Assembly: GCA_947476745.1 (NCBI GenBank)
Contig: CANJRG010000013.1
Coordinates: 1-64,000 of the forward strand
Source: Acidimicrobiia bacterium
GTDB taxonomy: Bacteria; Actinomycetota; Acidimicrobiia; Acidimicrobiales; CAIXPF01
DNA length: 64,000 nt
Direction: 5' to 3'
The notes under the pieces were generated by a model. That model worked only from the letters and a program-made list of their open reading frames with translations, was not told the origin of the DNA and searched no databases. Of this stretch, positions 22,003 through 33,288 are shown one piece after another. The first letter of the stretch is position 1; each line of letters begins with the position of its first letter. The position numbers and the translations under genes are program-made.

Positions 22003-23253
22003 TCAGGAGCGACGGGTCTCGTTCCATGGGCCCTCGTCCGAACGGGGCTCCTTGGGCAGGCCGAGCACGCGCTCACCCAGGATGTTCCGCTGGATCTCGT
22101 TCGAGCCGGAGTAGATCGACGCTGGGCGGGCGCCCAGGAAGTGGGTGACCCACCGATAGGAGGAATCGGGATCGCCGGCCGCCTCCGGCGCAATGGTCGA
22201 CAGCGGCGACGCACCGCTGGGTGCCATGGCGTCGGCCCCGAGGAGATTCGTGGCGAGCTCGGTCATCTTCTGGAACAGCTCGCTCCACAGCAGCTTGTTG
22301 ATCGAGGACTCCGGGCCCAGCACGTCGTCCTTGAGGATCGAGGTCAGCGTCCGCAGGCCGTAGAAGCGGAGGATCTCGGCCTTGGACTGGCACCACGCCA
22401 GCTGCTGGCGGATCACCGGGTCCTTGTCGAGGCCTTTGTCGCGAGCGATGCGCACCAGGCCGTCGGCCACCGCCTTCATCCGGAAGGACACCGTCGTGGC
22501 GTCGTCGCCGCGTTCGTAGGCCAGCAGCTGGTTCGCCACCCGCCAGCCTTCGTGGACCCCGCCGATGATGCATTCCTTGGCGGTACGGGCGTCGCTGAAG
22601 AACACCTCGTTGAAGTCGTGGCTGCCGGTGATGTTGATGATCGGCCGCACCTCGATACCGGGCTGGTCGAGCGGGCAGAGCAGGAACGAGATGCCCTTGT
22701 GCTTGATGGCCGTCGGATCGGTCCGGCACAGCACGAAGATCCAATTCGCGGTGTGACCCTCGGAGGTCCAGATCTTCTGGCCGTTGATCACCCACTCGTC
22801 GCCGTCGAGCACCGCCGAGGTACCCAACGAGGCGAGGTCGGAACCCGAGTTCGGCTCCGAATAACCCTGGCACCAGCGATCCTGCCCGGAGAGGATGCGC
22901 GGCAGGTAGTACCGCTTCTGTTCCTCGGTACCCATCACCATGATCGTCGGGCCGATCATCGACATGCCGAAGCCGTCGTTGGGGCCGCCGGTGGGCACGG
23001 CCGCCTTGGCGAACTCCTCGTGCAGCACCACCCGTTCGATGGCGGACAGACCGGAGCCGCCGTACTCCTGGGGCCACGCCGGGGCGATCAGGGCGTTGTC
23101 GACCAGGCGCTGACGCCACTGGGCGACCCACGCCTCGCGTTCCTCGGCCTCCAGGGTGCCCACGCCGCTCCAGTCGGCGTGCAGGTTGTCGGCCAGGAAC
23201 GCCTGGATCCTCGTGCGGAATGTCTCCGCTTCAGCTGAGTAACGCGGGTCCAT
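22003..23253 (-). CDS. Acyl-CoA dehydrogenase
   Basis: A 416-residue acyl-CoA dehydrogenase of ordinary length. The N-terminal helical domain is followed by the CQGYSEPNSGSDLASLGTSA FAD-binding loop and the WVINGQKIWTSEGHTANWIF block. The C-terminal SIYSGSNEIQRNILGERVLGLP is the conserved end of bacterial and mitochondrial enzymes. The catalytic Glu of the short-chain type is not at the usual SIY position, as in FadE-type actinobacterial heterotetrameric dehydrogenases. AAGGGAGCGACC precedes the ATG. It is likely part of a beta-oxidation module with the adjacent long dehydrogenase, although a terminator lies between them. Confidence 0.93.
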   Translation of the reverse strand: MDPRYSAEAETFRTRIQAFLADNLHADWSGVGTLEAEEREAWVAQWRQRLVDNALIAPAWPQEYGGSGLSAIERVVLHEEFAKAAVPTGGPNDGFGMSMIGPTIMVMGTEEQKRYYLPRILSGQDRWCQGYSEPNSGSDLASLGTSAVLDGDEWVINGQKIWTSEGHTANWIFVLCRTDPTAIKHKGISFLLCPLDQPGIEVRPIINITGSHDFNEVFFSDARTAKECIIGGVHEGWRVANQLLAYERGDDATTVSFRMKAVADGLVRIARDKGLDKDPVIRQQLAWCQSKAEILRFYGLRTLTSILKDDVLGPESSINKLLWSELFQKMTELATNLLGADAMAPSGASPLSTIAPEAAGDPDSSYRWVTHFLGARPASIYSGSNEIQRNILGERVLGLPKEPRSDEGPWNETRRS

Positions 23254-23482
23254 GGTCGCTCCCTTGGTCTCAGTACCCGGTCGGATCGTAGTTGGCCTGC
23301 ACCGGCCACCCTCAACGCAAGCGTCGACGCAACGCCCGCCCGGCCAGCCCGGCCGAGCGTTCAGCGGCCGCCGGACCCGACCGTCCCCATCTGTTCCTTC
23401 TCATCCAGGGAGGGGAGGACGTCGTGCCGACCGGCCGCTTCCATGGAATGGTCGAAGTCGAAGTCGGGAAGGCAGGACAATC

Positions 23483-23821
23483 ATGGACAGCAACCTCATC
23501 CACAACCGCGAGCCGGGCAACGGCCGCCGCAAGATCGCCCTCGCCCTTGCGGCCGTGGCCGTGACGTCATTGCTACTGGCCAGCCAGGCCTCGGCCAAAC
23601 CCAGCAAGGGCAAGGGCAAGCGCGGCGGCGAGGTGAGGACCGAGTCCGTGGTCGGCGTCGTGACCACCGTGGCACCCATCGTCACCAGCACCACTCTGGC
23701 CGAGGTGGGCTCCGTGGTCGGCGTCGTGACCACCGTGGCACCCATCGTCACCAGCACCACTCGGGCCGAGGTGAGCTCGGAGGATTGGTTGGGCGAGGCC
23801 CGGGGCGTGCGCTGGCGGTAA
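23483..23821 (+). CDS. Small secreted protein with 22-residue tandem repeat
   Basis: A 112-residue protein with a signal peptide (RRKIALALAAVAVTSLLLASQASAKP). After a Lys/Gly-rich spacer it has two tandem copies of a 22-residue unit beginning SVVGVVTTVAPIVTSTT. ATG 23483 follows GGAAGGCAGGACAATC. The product should be exported; no enzymatic motif is visible. A second, related signal-peptide-like segment is encoded in another frame immediately downstream, pointing to local duplication. The function is unknown. Confidence 0.7.
   Translation: MDSNLIHNREPGNGRRKIALALAAVAVTSLLLASQASAKPSKGKGKRGGEVRTESVVGVVTTVAPIVTSTTLAEVGSVVGVVTTVAPIVTSTTRAEVSSEDWLGEARGVRWR
23645..23776. repeat. 66-bp tandem duplication
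   Basis: Two adjacent 66-base units (23645-23710 and 23711-23776) are nearly identical, differing only near their ends. The period is a multiple of three and encodes the two 22-residue units of the small secreted protein. Confidence 0.9.
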
Positions 23822-23849
23822 CCCCGCCGGACAACGAAGAACTCACTCC

Positions 23850-24093
23850 GGATAAACCCCACATCCCAGACAGACCCGGCACCGGCCCGGCACCGGCCCG
23901 GCGCAGTCGCCGCAAGATCGCCATCGCCCTCACCGCCGTCGCGGTGGCCGCCGTGCTCTTCGCCGGCCAGGCAACGGCCCAACCCGGCAGGGATCGACCG
24001 GACCGGCCAGAGCACACCGTGACCACGGAAGGTGGTCGATGGACCACGGCCACAGAAGCCGGCGGGCCGGACCCCGGCCCGCCGGGGAAGTAG
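23850..24093 (+). pseudogene. Second small secreted-protein segment lacking a clear start
   Basis: In a different frame from the upstream gene, 23850-24093 encodes PARRSRRKIAIALTAVAVAA, then VLFAGQATAQPGRDRP and a hydrophilic tail ending GPDPGPPGK. The signal-peptide part is clearly related to the upstream RRKIALALAAVAVTSLLLASQASA. No ATG, GTG or TTG with a plausible ribosome binding site exists in frame; the best TTG (near 23785) abuts a GGAGGA with no spacing. It is probably a decayed or frameshifted paralogue; use of an unusual start is possible. Confidence 0.5.
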
Positions 24094-24189
24094 ATGCCAG
24101 CCAACCCGCCTTCCCCCGCGACGTCGGCGTGTCGTCTCGCCCGAAGTTCCACTTCGGTTCGGGGTCCATCGCGCCGATAGCGCAACGGC

Positions 24190-26076
24190 ATGGCGCAACT
24201 CGGCGTCCGGCGAGCAGCGGAGCCACCCGTTGAGTCTGCCCTCGACAACATGAACGACCGATCCGATCCCACCGATACCGGCGATGCCGGCGATGCCGGC
24301 GAGCAGACCGACTGCGTCGCGTCTGCTCCCAGGCGTCGACCGAGGATCGATCATGCCCTGCTTCGCACGATCAACCTGTCACTTACGCTGGTGATCGGTG
24401 CCGAACTCGGCCTCGCCTGGTTGGTCGATCGCGACAACCCGGCGGCGCTCGGCCCCGTGGTCGCCTGGTGGGTGTTCGCCCTGGCCTTCACCGCCACCGA
24501 GCTGGCGATCTTCGACATCGAGCTCGACCGGGAACAGATCACCTTCACCTTCGCCGAGATCCCCCTGGTCATCGGCCTCTTCCTGTCGAGTCCGCTGCCG
24601 GTGCTCATGGCCCGTCTGGTCGGCACGTTCCTGGTGCTGGTGCTGGTCACCCGGCAGATGCCGCGCAAGATGCTGCTGAACATCACCATCACCGGCGCCG
24701 AGTGCATCGTGGCGTTCCTGGTGTTCGACGTCGTATCCGGTGGCTCGGGCATCGCCGCGCCCCGTAGCTGGCTCGCGGCCGGCGTCGCCATGATCGTCGC
24801 CGATCTGACCGCGCTGCTGGTGGTGCACCTGGCCATGACGTTCCACGGGGCACCGGTGCGGTTCTCCCCGCTGATCCCGACCACCCTGGCCACCGCGCTG
24901 ACCAACACCAGCCTGGCCATCACCGGCCTGCTGCTGCTCCAGGTGAGCCCGCTGGCCCTGCTGCCGCTGATCGCCGTCGTCGGCATCGTCATCATGGCCT
25001 GGCACAGCTACGCGACGTTGGCCGCCCGTCTCGACAGCATGAGCCTGCTCTATGACTTCACCCGCCTCGTAGCCGGCAGCCAGCACTCCAGCGACGTCGT
25101 CGCACCGTTGCTGGGCCGTTTGCGTGAGTTGCTCGCCGCCGAGTTCGTGGCGGTCCACCTGTTGGACCGCGGCGATGTCGACGGCAGCTCGGTCGAGACC
25201 TGGATGGATGCAGCCAGCCACCAATTGGCCGCGGCGCCCGGCGACCTGCGGCAACGGCTCGTGGCGTTCGAGCGGGCGAACCCCCAGCACGCCCGGTACA
25301 GCCCGCTCGAACGCCACCTGGCCCTCGCCGCCGATCTGGGTCGACCGGACGGGCTGGCCGCTGCGCTCTACTCGGGGGACAACCTGTTCGGGGTTCTGAT
25401 CGTCGACTCCCATCGCATGGACCTCGGTCCCTTCGCCGCCGAGGACGCCCGCTTGTTCGACACGTTGAGCCGCCATGCGGCGTCGGCCCTCGACAACGCC
25501 AAGCTGATCGACCGGCTCCGCCACGAGAACCGGCAACGGCTGCACGAGGCGCGCCACGACCCGTTGACCGGTCTTCCCAACCGGGCCGACTTCAACCGTC
25601 GCTTCGCCGACCTCCTCGACGAGGCCGCCGACCTCGGTGGATCCCTCGGGGTCGGGCTGATCGACCTCGACAAGTTCAAACAGGTCAACGACACGCTCGG
25701 CCACCATGTGGGCGACCTGCTGTTGACCGCCGTTGCCGAACGGCTGCGCATCGGACTCGAGGCGGGGGTACTGCTGGCGCGTCTGGGTGGCGACGAGTTC
25801 GCCCTGCTCGCCCCGCAACACAACAGTCCTGCCGAGCTGCTGGCGTTGGGCATCCGTATCGAGGCCATGGTCCGCCAGCCCTTCAACCTCGACGGGCACG
25901 TGGTCGAGATCGGGGCCAGCATCGGCTTCAGCTGCTTCCCGCAGCACGGCCACGACCCGGTGGGCCTGCTGCGCAACGCCGACCACGCCATGTACCGGGC
26001 CAAGCAGTACGCCAACGGCCATCACGTGGAAGTTGCAGGTCGCGACCAGAGGACCCGCACCCCCTCAGACCGCTGA
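24190..26076 (+). CDS. Membrane GAF-GGDEF diguanylate cyclase
   Basis: A 628-residue protein. An N-terminal membrane region with about eight hydrophobic segments (residues about 60-270, MASE-like) precedes a GAF-type sensor domain (about 285-430) and a GGDEF domain (about 445-610). RHDPLTGLPNRADF starts the cyclase domain, LIDLDKFKQVNDTLGH carries the metal-binding region, and LARLGGDEFALL is an intact active-site loop near residue 533. It should make cyclic di-GMP from two GTP. No EAL domain and no RxxD inhibitory site were noticed. An ATG at 24250 is an alternative start. Confidence 0.92.
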   Translation: MAQLGVRRAAEPPVESALDNMNDRSDPTDTGDAGDAGEQTDCVASAPRRRPRIDHALLRTINLSLTLVIGAELGLAWLVDRDNPAALGPVVAWWVFALAFTATELAIFDIELDREQITFTFAEIPLVIGLFLSSPLPVLMARLVGTFLVLVLVTRQMPRKMLLNITITGAECIVAFLVFDVVSGGSGIAAPRSWLAAGVAMIVADLTALLVVHLAMTFHGAPVRFSPLIPTTLATALTNTSLAITGLLLLQVSPLALLPLIAVVGIVIMAWHSYATLAARLDSMSLLYDFTRLVAGSQHSSDVVAPLLGRLRELLAAEFVAVHLLDRGDVDGSSVETWMDAASHQLAAAPGDLRQRLVAFERANPQHARYSPLERHLALAADLGRPDGLAAALYSGDNLFGVLIVDSHRMDLGPFAAEDARLFDTLSRHAASALDNAKLIDRLRHENRQRLHEARHDPLTGLPNRADFNRRFADLLDEAADLGGSLGVGLIDLDKFKQVNDTLGHHVGDLLLTAVAERLRIGLEAGVLLARLGGDEFALLAPQHNSPAELLALGIRIEAMVRQPFNLDGHVVEIGASIGFSCFPQHGHDPVGLLRNADHAMYRAKQYANGHHVEVAGRDQRTRTPSDR

Positions 26077-26130
26077 CGCGACACACCGCCGGACGGATCC
26101 GAGCGACCTCGAGCGCCACGTACCAGGCCG

Positions 26131-26190
26131 GGCGATACCCCGCCCGGCGATACCCCGCCCGGCGATACCCCGCCCGGCGATACCCGGCCC
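26131..26190. repeat. 15-bp tandem repeat, four copies
   Basis: GGCGATACCCCGCCC is repeated four times head to tail, the last copy with one change. It lies between the GGDEF gene and the end of clpB, which are convergent, and is not coding. Confidence 0.9.
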
Positions 26191-26275
26191 GGAACCGCCC
26201 GGGGGCCGGCCCGGCGGACCGACCCCCGGGGACCTGCCTGGGACGGCCGGCGCTCAGCCGATCGTCCGCGCCGCG

Positions 26276-28764
<2,489 letters not shown>

Positions 28765-28768
<4 letters not shown>

Positions 28769-29169
28769 GGGGTCATCCTTCGGCTGATCCGGGCCGTTGT
28801 CGCCCGGCGAGAGTGAAACAAGGAAGAGGGAGAAGGGGAAGACGTGGACGCCGAAGCAGAAGCAGACGTGGAGGACGACGACGAGCGGGATGACGACGAG
28901 GTGCCCAACGCGATGCGCAGGCCCCGCAGCTCGTCCTCGAGGTCGAGTACGAGCTTGATGCCCACGTGCGGCAGGCCCATCCGGGTCAGCTCGGCGATGC
29001 GGCCGACACGGACCAGGTCGGCGTCGGAGTAGCGCCGCCCGCCTCCGGCAGTTCGGGCCGGCACCACCAGGCCCACCCGTTCGTAGGCCCGCAGGGTCTG
29101 GGGGTGGATCCCGGCGAGGTCGGCGACGACGGAGATGACGTAGCGGGGGTAGTCGGCATCCCGGCTCAT
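28765..29169 (-). CDS. hspR: MerR-family heat-shock repressor HspR
   Basis: A 134-residue MerR-type repressor. [31 protein letters not shown] is the winged HTH and [24 protein letters not shown] the following wing and dimerisation start, closely matching HspR. The C-terminal 45 residues are a low-complexity Ser/Ala/Thr tract followed by a basic end, which differs from the shorter tails of other HspR proteins. It overlaps both neighbours (start within the dnaJ stop, stop within the clpB start), so the three genes are one translationally coupled operon. Its target, an HAIR-type inverted repeat, lies upstream of dnaJ. Confidence 0.93.
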
Positions 29170-30080
29170 CAGCGGGTCTCCCGGGGCGAGGCCCGCTGCT
29201 GTTCGAGCACGGCCAACTGCTCCAGCAGCGCCCGCTCCTCGGAGCTGACGTGCTGGGGCACCGCGACCTCGATGGTGACGAGCAGGTCGTGACCGGCTGC
29301 GCCGCGGCCCTTGGCCCGCAGCACCCGGCCGGCGCGCGAGCCGGCTGGCACCTTGAGCCGCACCGAGGGCCCGGCGAGGGTGGGGGCCTCGATCTCGGCA
29401 CCGAGGACGGCCTCGGTATAGGTGACCGGGACCGTCACCGTCAGGTCGTGGCCCTTGCGACCGAACGTGGGGTGGGCCGCGACCGACAGCTCGAGCAGCA
29501 GGTCACCGGCCGGACCGCCGTTGACGCCCGGCTCGCCCTTGCCCCGTAGCCGGATGGTCTGGCCGTCCTTCACCCCGGCGGGCAGGCGGGTCTTCACCTG
29601 CCGGCCGCCGACGGTGATCGTGGTCTCGAGGCCCGAGACGGCGTCGACGAAGTCCAGGCTCAGGTGCGCCTGCAGATCGGGCCCGGGTCGTGGCCCCATC
29701 GCGCCACTGCGCCGGCCGCCACGAGCGGGACCGCCGCCGCCGAACAGGCCACCGAGCAGATCGTTGAGGTTCACGTCGCCGGCGAGGAACGGGCCGCCCG
29801 AACCGCCGGGCCCGCCGGGACCGGTGCGGAACGCACCGTCACGGGACAAGCGCCGGAACTCGTCGTACTCCTTGCGGGTCTTGGCGTCGCTGAGCACCTC
29901 CTTGGCCCTCGACACGGCCTTGAAGCGCTCCTCGGCGGCTTTGTCGCCAGGGTTGCGATCGGGGTGCAGTTCACGGGCGAGCTTCTTGTAGGCCTTCTTC
30001 ACCTCGTCGTGGGAGGCGGTCGCGGACACGCCGAGCACGGCGTAGAAGTCGGTTTCGAGCCAGTCCTGATGTGCGTTCAT
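29169..30080 (-). CDS. DnaJ-family co-chaperone without zinc finger
   Basis: A 303-residue J-domain protein. The J domain spans residues about 7-70 with the HPD motif in [14 protein letters not shown] Gly/Phe-rich linker (about 85-125) and the two C-terminal substrate-binding beta domains follow ([37 protein letters not shown]-like segment and [16 protein letters not shown]). The CxxCxGxG zinc-finger repeats of classical DnaJ are absent, so it is a type II, CbpA-like protein. ATG 30080 is chosen because GGAGGTG lies just upstream within the HAIR operator. It is the first gene of the heat-shock operon; dnaK and grpE are not here. Confidence 0.93.
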   Translation of the reverse strand: MNAHQDWLETDFYAVLGVSATASHDEVKKAYKKLARELHPDRNPGDKAAEERFKAVSRAKEVLSDAKTRKEYDEFRRLSRDGAFRTGPGGPGGSGGPFLAGDVNLNDLLGGLFGGGGPARGGRRSGAMGPRPGPDLQAHLSLDFVDAVSGLETTITVGGRQVKTRLPAGVKDGQTIRLRGKGEPGVNGGPAGDLLLELSVAAHPTFGRKGHDLTVTVPVTYTEAVLGAEIEAPTLAGPSVRLKVPAGSRAGRVLRAKGRGAAGHDLLVTIEVAVPQHVSSEERALLEQLAVLEQQRASPRETR

Positions 30081-30081
30081 A

Positions 30082-30102
30082 GTTGAGTCACCTCCGCTCA
30101 AC
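30082..30102 (-). promoter_or_regulatory. HAIR-type operator for HspR
   Basis: GTTGAGC-N7-ACTCAAC matches the HspR-associated inverted repeat (CTTGAGT-N7-ACTCAAG) in spacing and at most positions. It ends two bases before the dnaJ ATG and contains its ribosome binding site (GGAGGTG) in the spacer, so HspR could block transcription, and the site itself covers the translation start. Confidence 0.85.
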
Positions 30103-30264
30103 TTACCTGCTGGACCGTTCTATTCCTCGCGTCCCCGTCGCGCATCGTCCGATCGGCCTGCATCACGCCGCCGAAGGTCCCCCCGTTCCGCACGTTCGGA
30201 CCATTTCGCCGCTTTCGCCGCTTTCGCCGTGCCGTTGCCGGTCGGCGCAGGCCACGATGGGTCC

Positions 30265-31068
30265 ATGCCGGCCCGCCCCACCGACGAGCACCACCCCGAC
30301 CCCGTGCGACGGGCCTCGATGACCCAGCGTTGGGACAGCCTGACCTTCGTCCACTTCGAGTACGAGCCGGCCGACGTCGCAGCACGCCTGCCGGCACCGC
30401 TGCGGCCCGACACCTTCGACGGCGCGGCCTGGGTCAGCCTGGTTCCCTTCGAGATGCAGCACCTGCGTCTGAGCGGGCTACCGCCGATCCCCGGCACCTA
30501 TCGGTTCTGCGAGACCAACGTGCGAACCTACGTCGTGGGCCCCGACGGCACACCGGGCGTGTACTTCTTCTCGCTCGACGTCCCCTCGGCGCCGGTGGTG
30601 GCCGCGGCCCGGATCGGCTTCGCGCTGCCCTACCGACTCGCCCGGATGTCGATGGAACGGATCGGCCACCGAGTGGCATACCAGTCAGTGCGGCGGGGCG
30701 GACGGGGCGGGGACGGCACCGCGTCGAGCCGGCTGACGGTCGAGGTGGGCGACCCGGTGGTGGCGGACGACCTCGACCTGTTCCTCTCCAACCGCTGGGG
30801 GCTGTTGACCGCCACCCGCGCCGCCCGAGTCCGTTACACCCCGGTCGAACACGATCCCTGGCCGCTGCAACGGGCCACCGTGCACGAACTCGACGACACG
30901 TTGGTCGCCGCGGCCGGGCTGCCCGAGCCCCAGGACCGGATGGTCGTGCGCTACTCCCCCGGGGTCGACGTCCGCATCGGGTTCCCGCGCCGCCTGGCGG
31001 TGGACTCCGCGGCCAGTGGAACCGGGCAGGGCAGGGCCGGCGGGCCGAACGGTACGCTGCGCGGGTGA
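30265..31068 (+). CDS. DUF2071 (YqjF-like) family protein
   Basis: A 267-residue protein of the DUF2071/YqjF family, an acetoacetate decarboxylase-like beta-barrel of unknown reaction. Support comes from the segment following MTQRWDSLTFVHFEYEPADV, VSLVPFEMQHLRLSGLPPIP and TNVRTYVVGPDGTPGVYFFSLD, which follow the family order closely (RWxxLTFLHW, GxAWVGxVPF, ELNVRTYV). It is cytoplasmic with no signal peptide. Its stop overlaps the GTG start of the rhodanese gene (GTGA), indicating a two-gene operon. No catalytic residue can be assigned. Confidence 0.88.
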   Translation: MPARPTDEHHPDPVRRASMTQRWDSLTFVHFEYEPADVAARLPAPLRPDTFDGAAWVSLVPFEMQHLRLSGLPPIPGTYRFCETNVRTYVVGPDGTPGVYFFSLDVPSAPVVAAARIGFALPYRLARMSMERIGHRVAYQSVRRGGRGGDGTASSRLTVEVGDPVVADDLDLFLSNRWGLLTATRAARVRYTPVEHDPWPLQRATVHELDDTLVAAAGLPEPQDRMVVRYSPGVDVRIGFPRRLAVDSAASGTGQGRAGGPNGTLRG

Positions 31069-31934
31069 TCGCCCCCATCATCAGCGCCGCACGCCTCGTC
31101 GAGCTGCTCAGGGCCGAGGTTCCCGCCTTCGAAGGGCGCCCCCTCGTCGTCGTCGACAGCCGCTGGTACCTCGACGGCCGCTCCGGCGAGGCTGCCTATC
31201 ACCATGGCCACCTGCCGGGTTCGATCTGGATCGATCTCGACCGCTGGCTGGCCGGACACGGGGAACCGTCAGAGGGACGTCACCCCCTGCCGACCCCGGA
31301 GACCTTCGCCGAGGGCATGGGCCGTCACGGAATCGGCGAGGACACCGTGGTCGTGGCCTACGACGACCAGGCCGGCCTCGTGGCCGGTCGACTGGTATGG
31401 ATGCTGCGCCGCCTCGGCCACGATGCCGCCGTGCTCGACGGCGGCCTCGGCGCCTGGCCGGGCCCACTCGACGACGACGACGGCCCGACCGCCGAACCGC
31501 GCTCGTTCCCGGTGCAGGCCTGGCCCCCGGAGTACTTCCTGACCACCGGCGACGTCCAGGCCCGGCGGCCCTCCGCCCGGGTCATCGACGCCCGGGCCGC
31601 CGAGCGGTACCGGGGCGAGACCGAGCCGATCGACCCGCAGGCCGGGCACGTGCCCGGCGCCCTGAGCATGCCGCTGACCGGCAACCTCGGGCCCGACGGA
31701 CGGTTCCTGCCCCTCGAGCAGCTCGCGGCTCGCTTCGCCCCGCTGCTGGCCGACGATGCCGGCAACCCCGACCCCGACGCCGAGATCATCGCCTACTGCG
31801 GCTCCGGGGTCAGCGCCTGCCACAACCTGCTGGCACTCGAGGCCACCGGCACGCTCGGCCGGCTCTACGTCGGGTCCTGGTCGGCATGGTCCTGCACACC
31901 CGGCCTGCCGGTGGCCACCGGCGGGCAGCCCTGA
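31065..31934 (+). CDS. Thiosulfate/3-mercaptopyruvate sulfurtransferase (tandem rhodanese)
   Basis: A 289-residue two-domain rhodanese. The N-terminal inactive domain includes VVVDSRWYLDGRSGEAAYHHGHLPGSIWIDLD. The C-terminal active domain includes VIDARAAERYRGETEPIDPQAGHVPGA, where the ERYRGE segment is typical, and the active loop IAYCGSGVSACHNLLAL with the persulfide-carrying Cys in CGSGVSA. That loop is more like 3-mercaptopyruvate/thiosulfate sulfurtransferases than Cdc25. GTG 31065 overlaps the upstream stop. It probably moves sulfane sulfur to thiol acceptors or cyanide. A role in selenium handling, suggested only by selD elsewhere in the window, is not supported. Confidence 0.93.
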   Translation: MIAPIISAARLVELLRAEVPAFEGRPLVVVDSRWYLDGRSGEAAYHHGHLPGSIWIDLDRWLAGHGEPSEGRHPLPTPETFAEGMGRHGIGEDTVVVAYDDQAGLVAGRLVWMLRRLGHDAAVLDGGLGAWPGPLDDDDGPTAEPRSFPVQAWPPEYFLTTGDVQARRPSARVIDARAAERYRGETEPIDPQAGHVPGALSMPLTGNLGPDGRFLPLEQLAARFAPLLADDAGNPDPDAEIIAYCGSGVSACHNLLALEATGTLGRLYVGSWSAWSCTPGLPVATGGQP

Positions 31935-31946
31935 ACGGGCCGGCGC

Positions 31947-33176
31947 TCAGGGCAGGGTGACGGCGACGGCGCAGGCACCCTCGGTGGGCCAGTTCATCCG
32001 CCGGCGCCACCAGGTGTGGAAGTGCACCGTGCCCAGCTCCGGTTGCGGCCCGCTGAGGTTGGGCAGGTAGGTCGAGGCGTCCAGGCCCAGCTCCGCCGCC
32101 ATGACCAGACCCTGGTGCCGTGACTCGTTCAGCACCTTGTCCTGCACCTCGGTCTCGCCGTAGGCGGCGATGATCGCCGCAGGCAGGCCCGGGACCAGCT
32201 CCTCCATGTCGGCGGGCACGTAGTAGCGAACCCGGTTGAGATAGGAGTCCGGCCCCTGGGGCACGAGCACCGAGATGACCCGTAGGCCGTTGTAGTACTC
32301 GATCATGAGGTTCGGGTAGAACGCCGACCACACCACGGCCAGCTCCGGTTCGGGCTCTCCCCGCAGCTCGTAGTAGCGGCGCAGCCCGTCGCACCAGGCG
32401 GTGTAGTTGGCCGAGCGGCGACCCTGCTCCGCCGACAGCCGCAACGCCTGCAGGTGGACGCTCTCGCCGAAGGTCCACTGCAAGGTGTCGCAATCGGCAA
32501 AGGAGGCCAGCCCGTCATGGAAGGGTGGCACGTGATAGCAGTCGCCGTAGACCTCCATGAAGGACTTCCAGTCGCCGGGATAGACCTCTTCGTCGGCCGC
32601 GACCAGCTGCCAGTCAGCGAAGTCCAGCCAGTCGGCGCGACCCAGTGCCACGAACGCCTCGTCGACCAGCGCCAGATCGCGTTGGAACGCCTCACCGGCG
32701 GCGGCCGCGCCGGCGAAGAAGCTGCCCCGCCACTCCACCAGCGGAAACTCCCGCAGCGCCAGGGCCGCCCGCTGGTCGGAATCGAGCACCATCTCCGGCC
32801 CGCCGATGAACGAGCCGTCCCGGCGGAAGGACCACAGGTGGTACGGACAGGTCACGCAGGCCTGGGTGAGCCGTTCGCGGCTGCGGACCAACGGGCGCAT
32901 GGCATGGGTGCACACGTTGGCGAACGCCCGCACCACCCGGCCGTCCTCGCTGGTGAGCAACACCCGGTCGTCGGCCTCGCCGGCGGCATGGCCGGCTCCG
33001 TCGAGCAGGCTTCGGTGGCTGATGAACAACGGCCCCTCGGCCGGGTGGAACAGGCGGGTCCGCTCGGCGGCGTACACCTCCGGATGGCTGTAGGCCTCGA
33101 AGCCGAGGCTGCGGGCCTGGGGTCGGCCCACCGGCAGGTCGGGCCGGTGCAGCGAGCGGGTCGGACTGGGGGCCAT
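31947..33176 (-). CDS. Rieske non-haem iron oxygenase, alpha subunit
   Basis: A 409-residue ring-hydroxylating oxygenase large subunit. The Rieske cluster ligands are CTH and CPYH in FANVCTHAMRP and TCPYHLWSF (about residues 86-115). The catalytic mononuclear iron site is in YGDCYHVPPFHDGL, with the two His (about 205-215), and a later Asp is expected near the C-terminal third. ATG 33176 has GGAGG eight bases upstream; the GTG 15 bases before is less likely. It should hydroxylate an unactivated C-H or aromatic bond using electrons from a separate reductase, which is not encoded nearby. Confidence 0.92.
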   Translation of the reverse strand: MAPSPTRSLHRPDLPVGRPQARSLGFEAYSHPEVYAAERTRLFHPAEGPLFISHRSLLDGAGHAAGEADDRVLLTSEDGRVVRAFANVCTHAMRPLVRSRERLTQACVTCPYHLWSFRRDGSFIGGPEMVLDSDQRAALALREFPLVEWRGSFFAGAAAAGEAFQRDLALVDEAFVALGRADWLDFADWQLVAADEEVYPGDWKSFMEVYGDCYHVPPFHDGLASFADCDTLQWTFGESVHLQALRLSAEQGRRSANYTAWCDGLRRYYELRGEPEPELAVVWSAFYPNLMIEYYNGLRVISVLVPQGPDSYLNRVRYYVPADMEELVPGLPAAIIAAYGETEVQDKVLNESRHQGLVMAAELGLDASTYLPNLSGPQPELGTVHFHTWWRRRMNWPTEGACAVAVTLP

Positions 33177-33288
33177 CAGTGTCTCCTCCACCTCGCACCC
33201 TACCGGCGCCGACCGACCCGGGCCGGGACCTCACCCCGGTCCGGCCGCTCATCAGCCTCTCAGGCCGCGCGCGGCTACGGTCGGCGCC

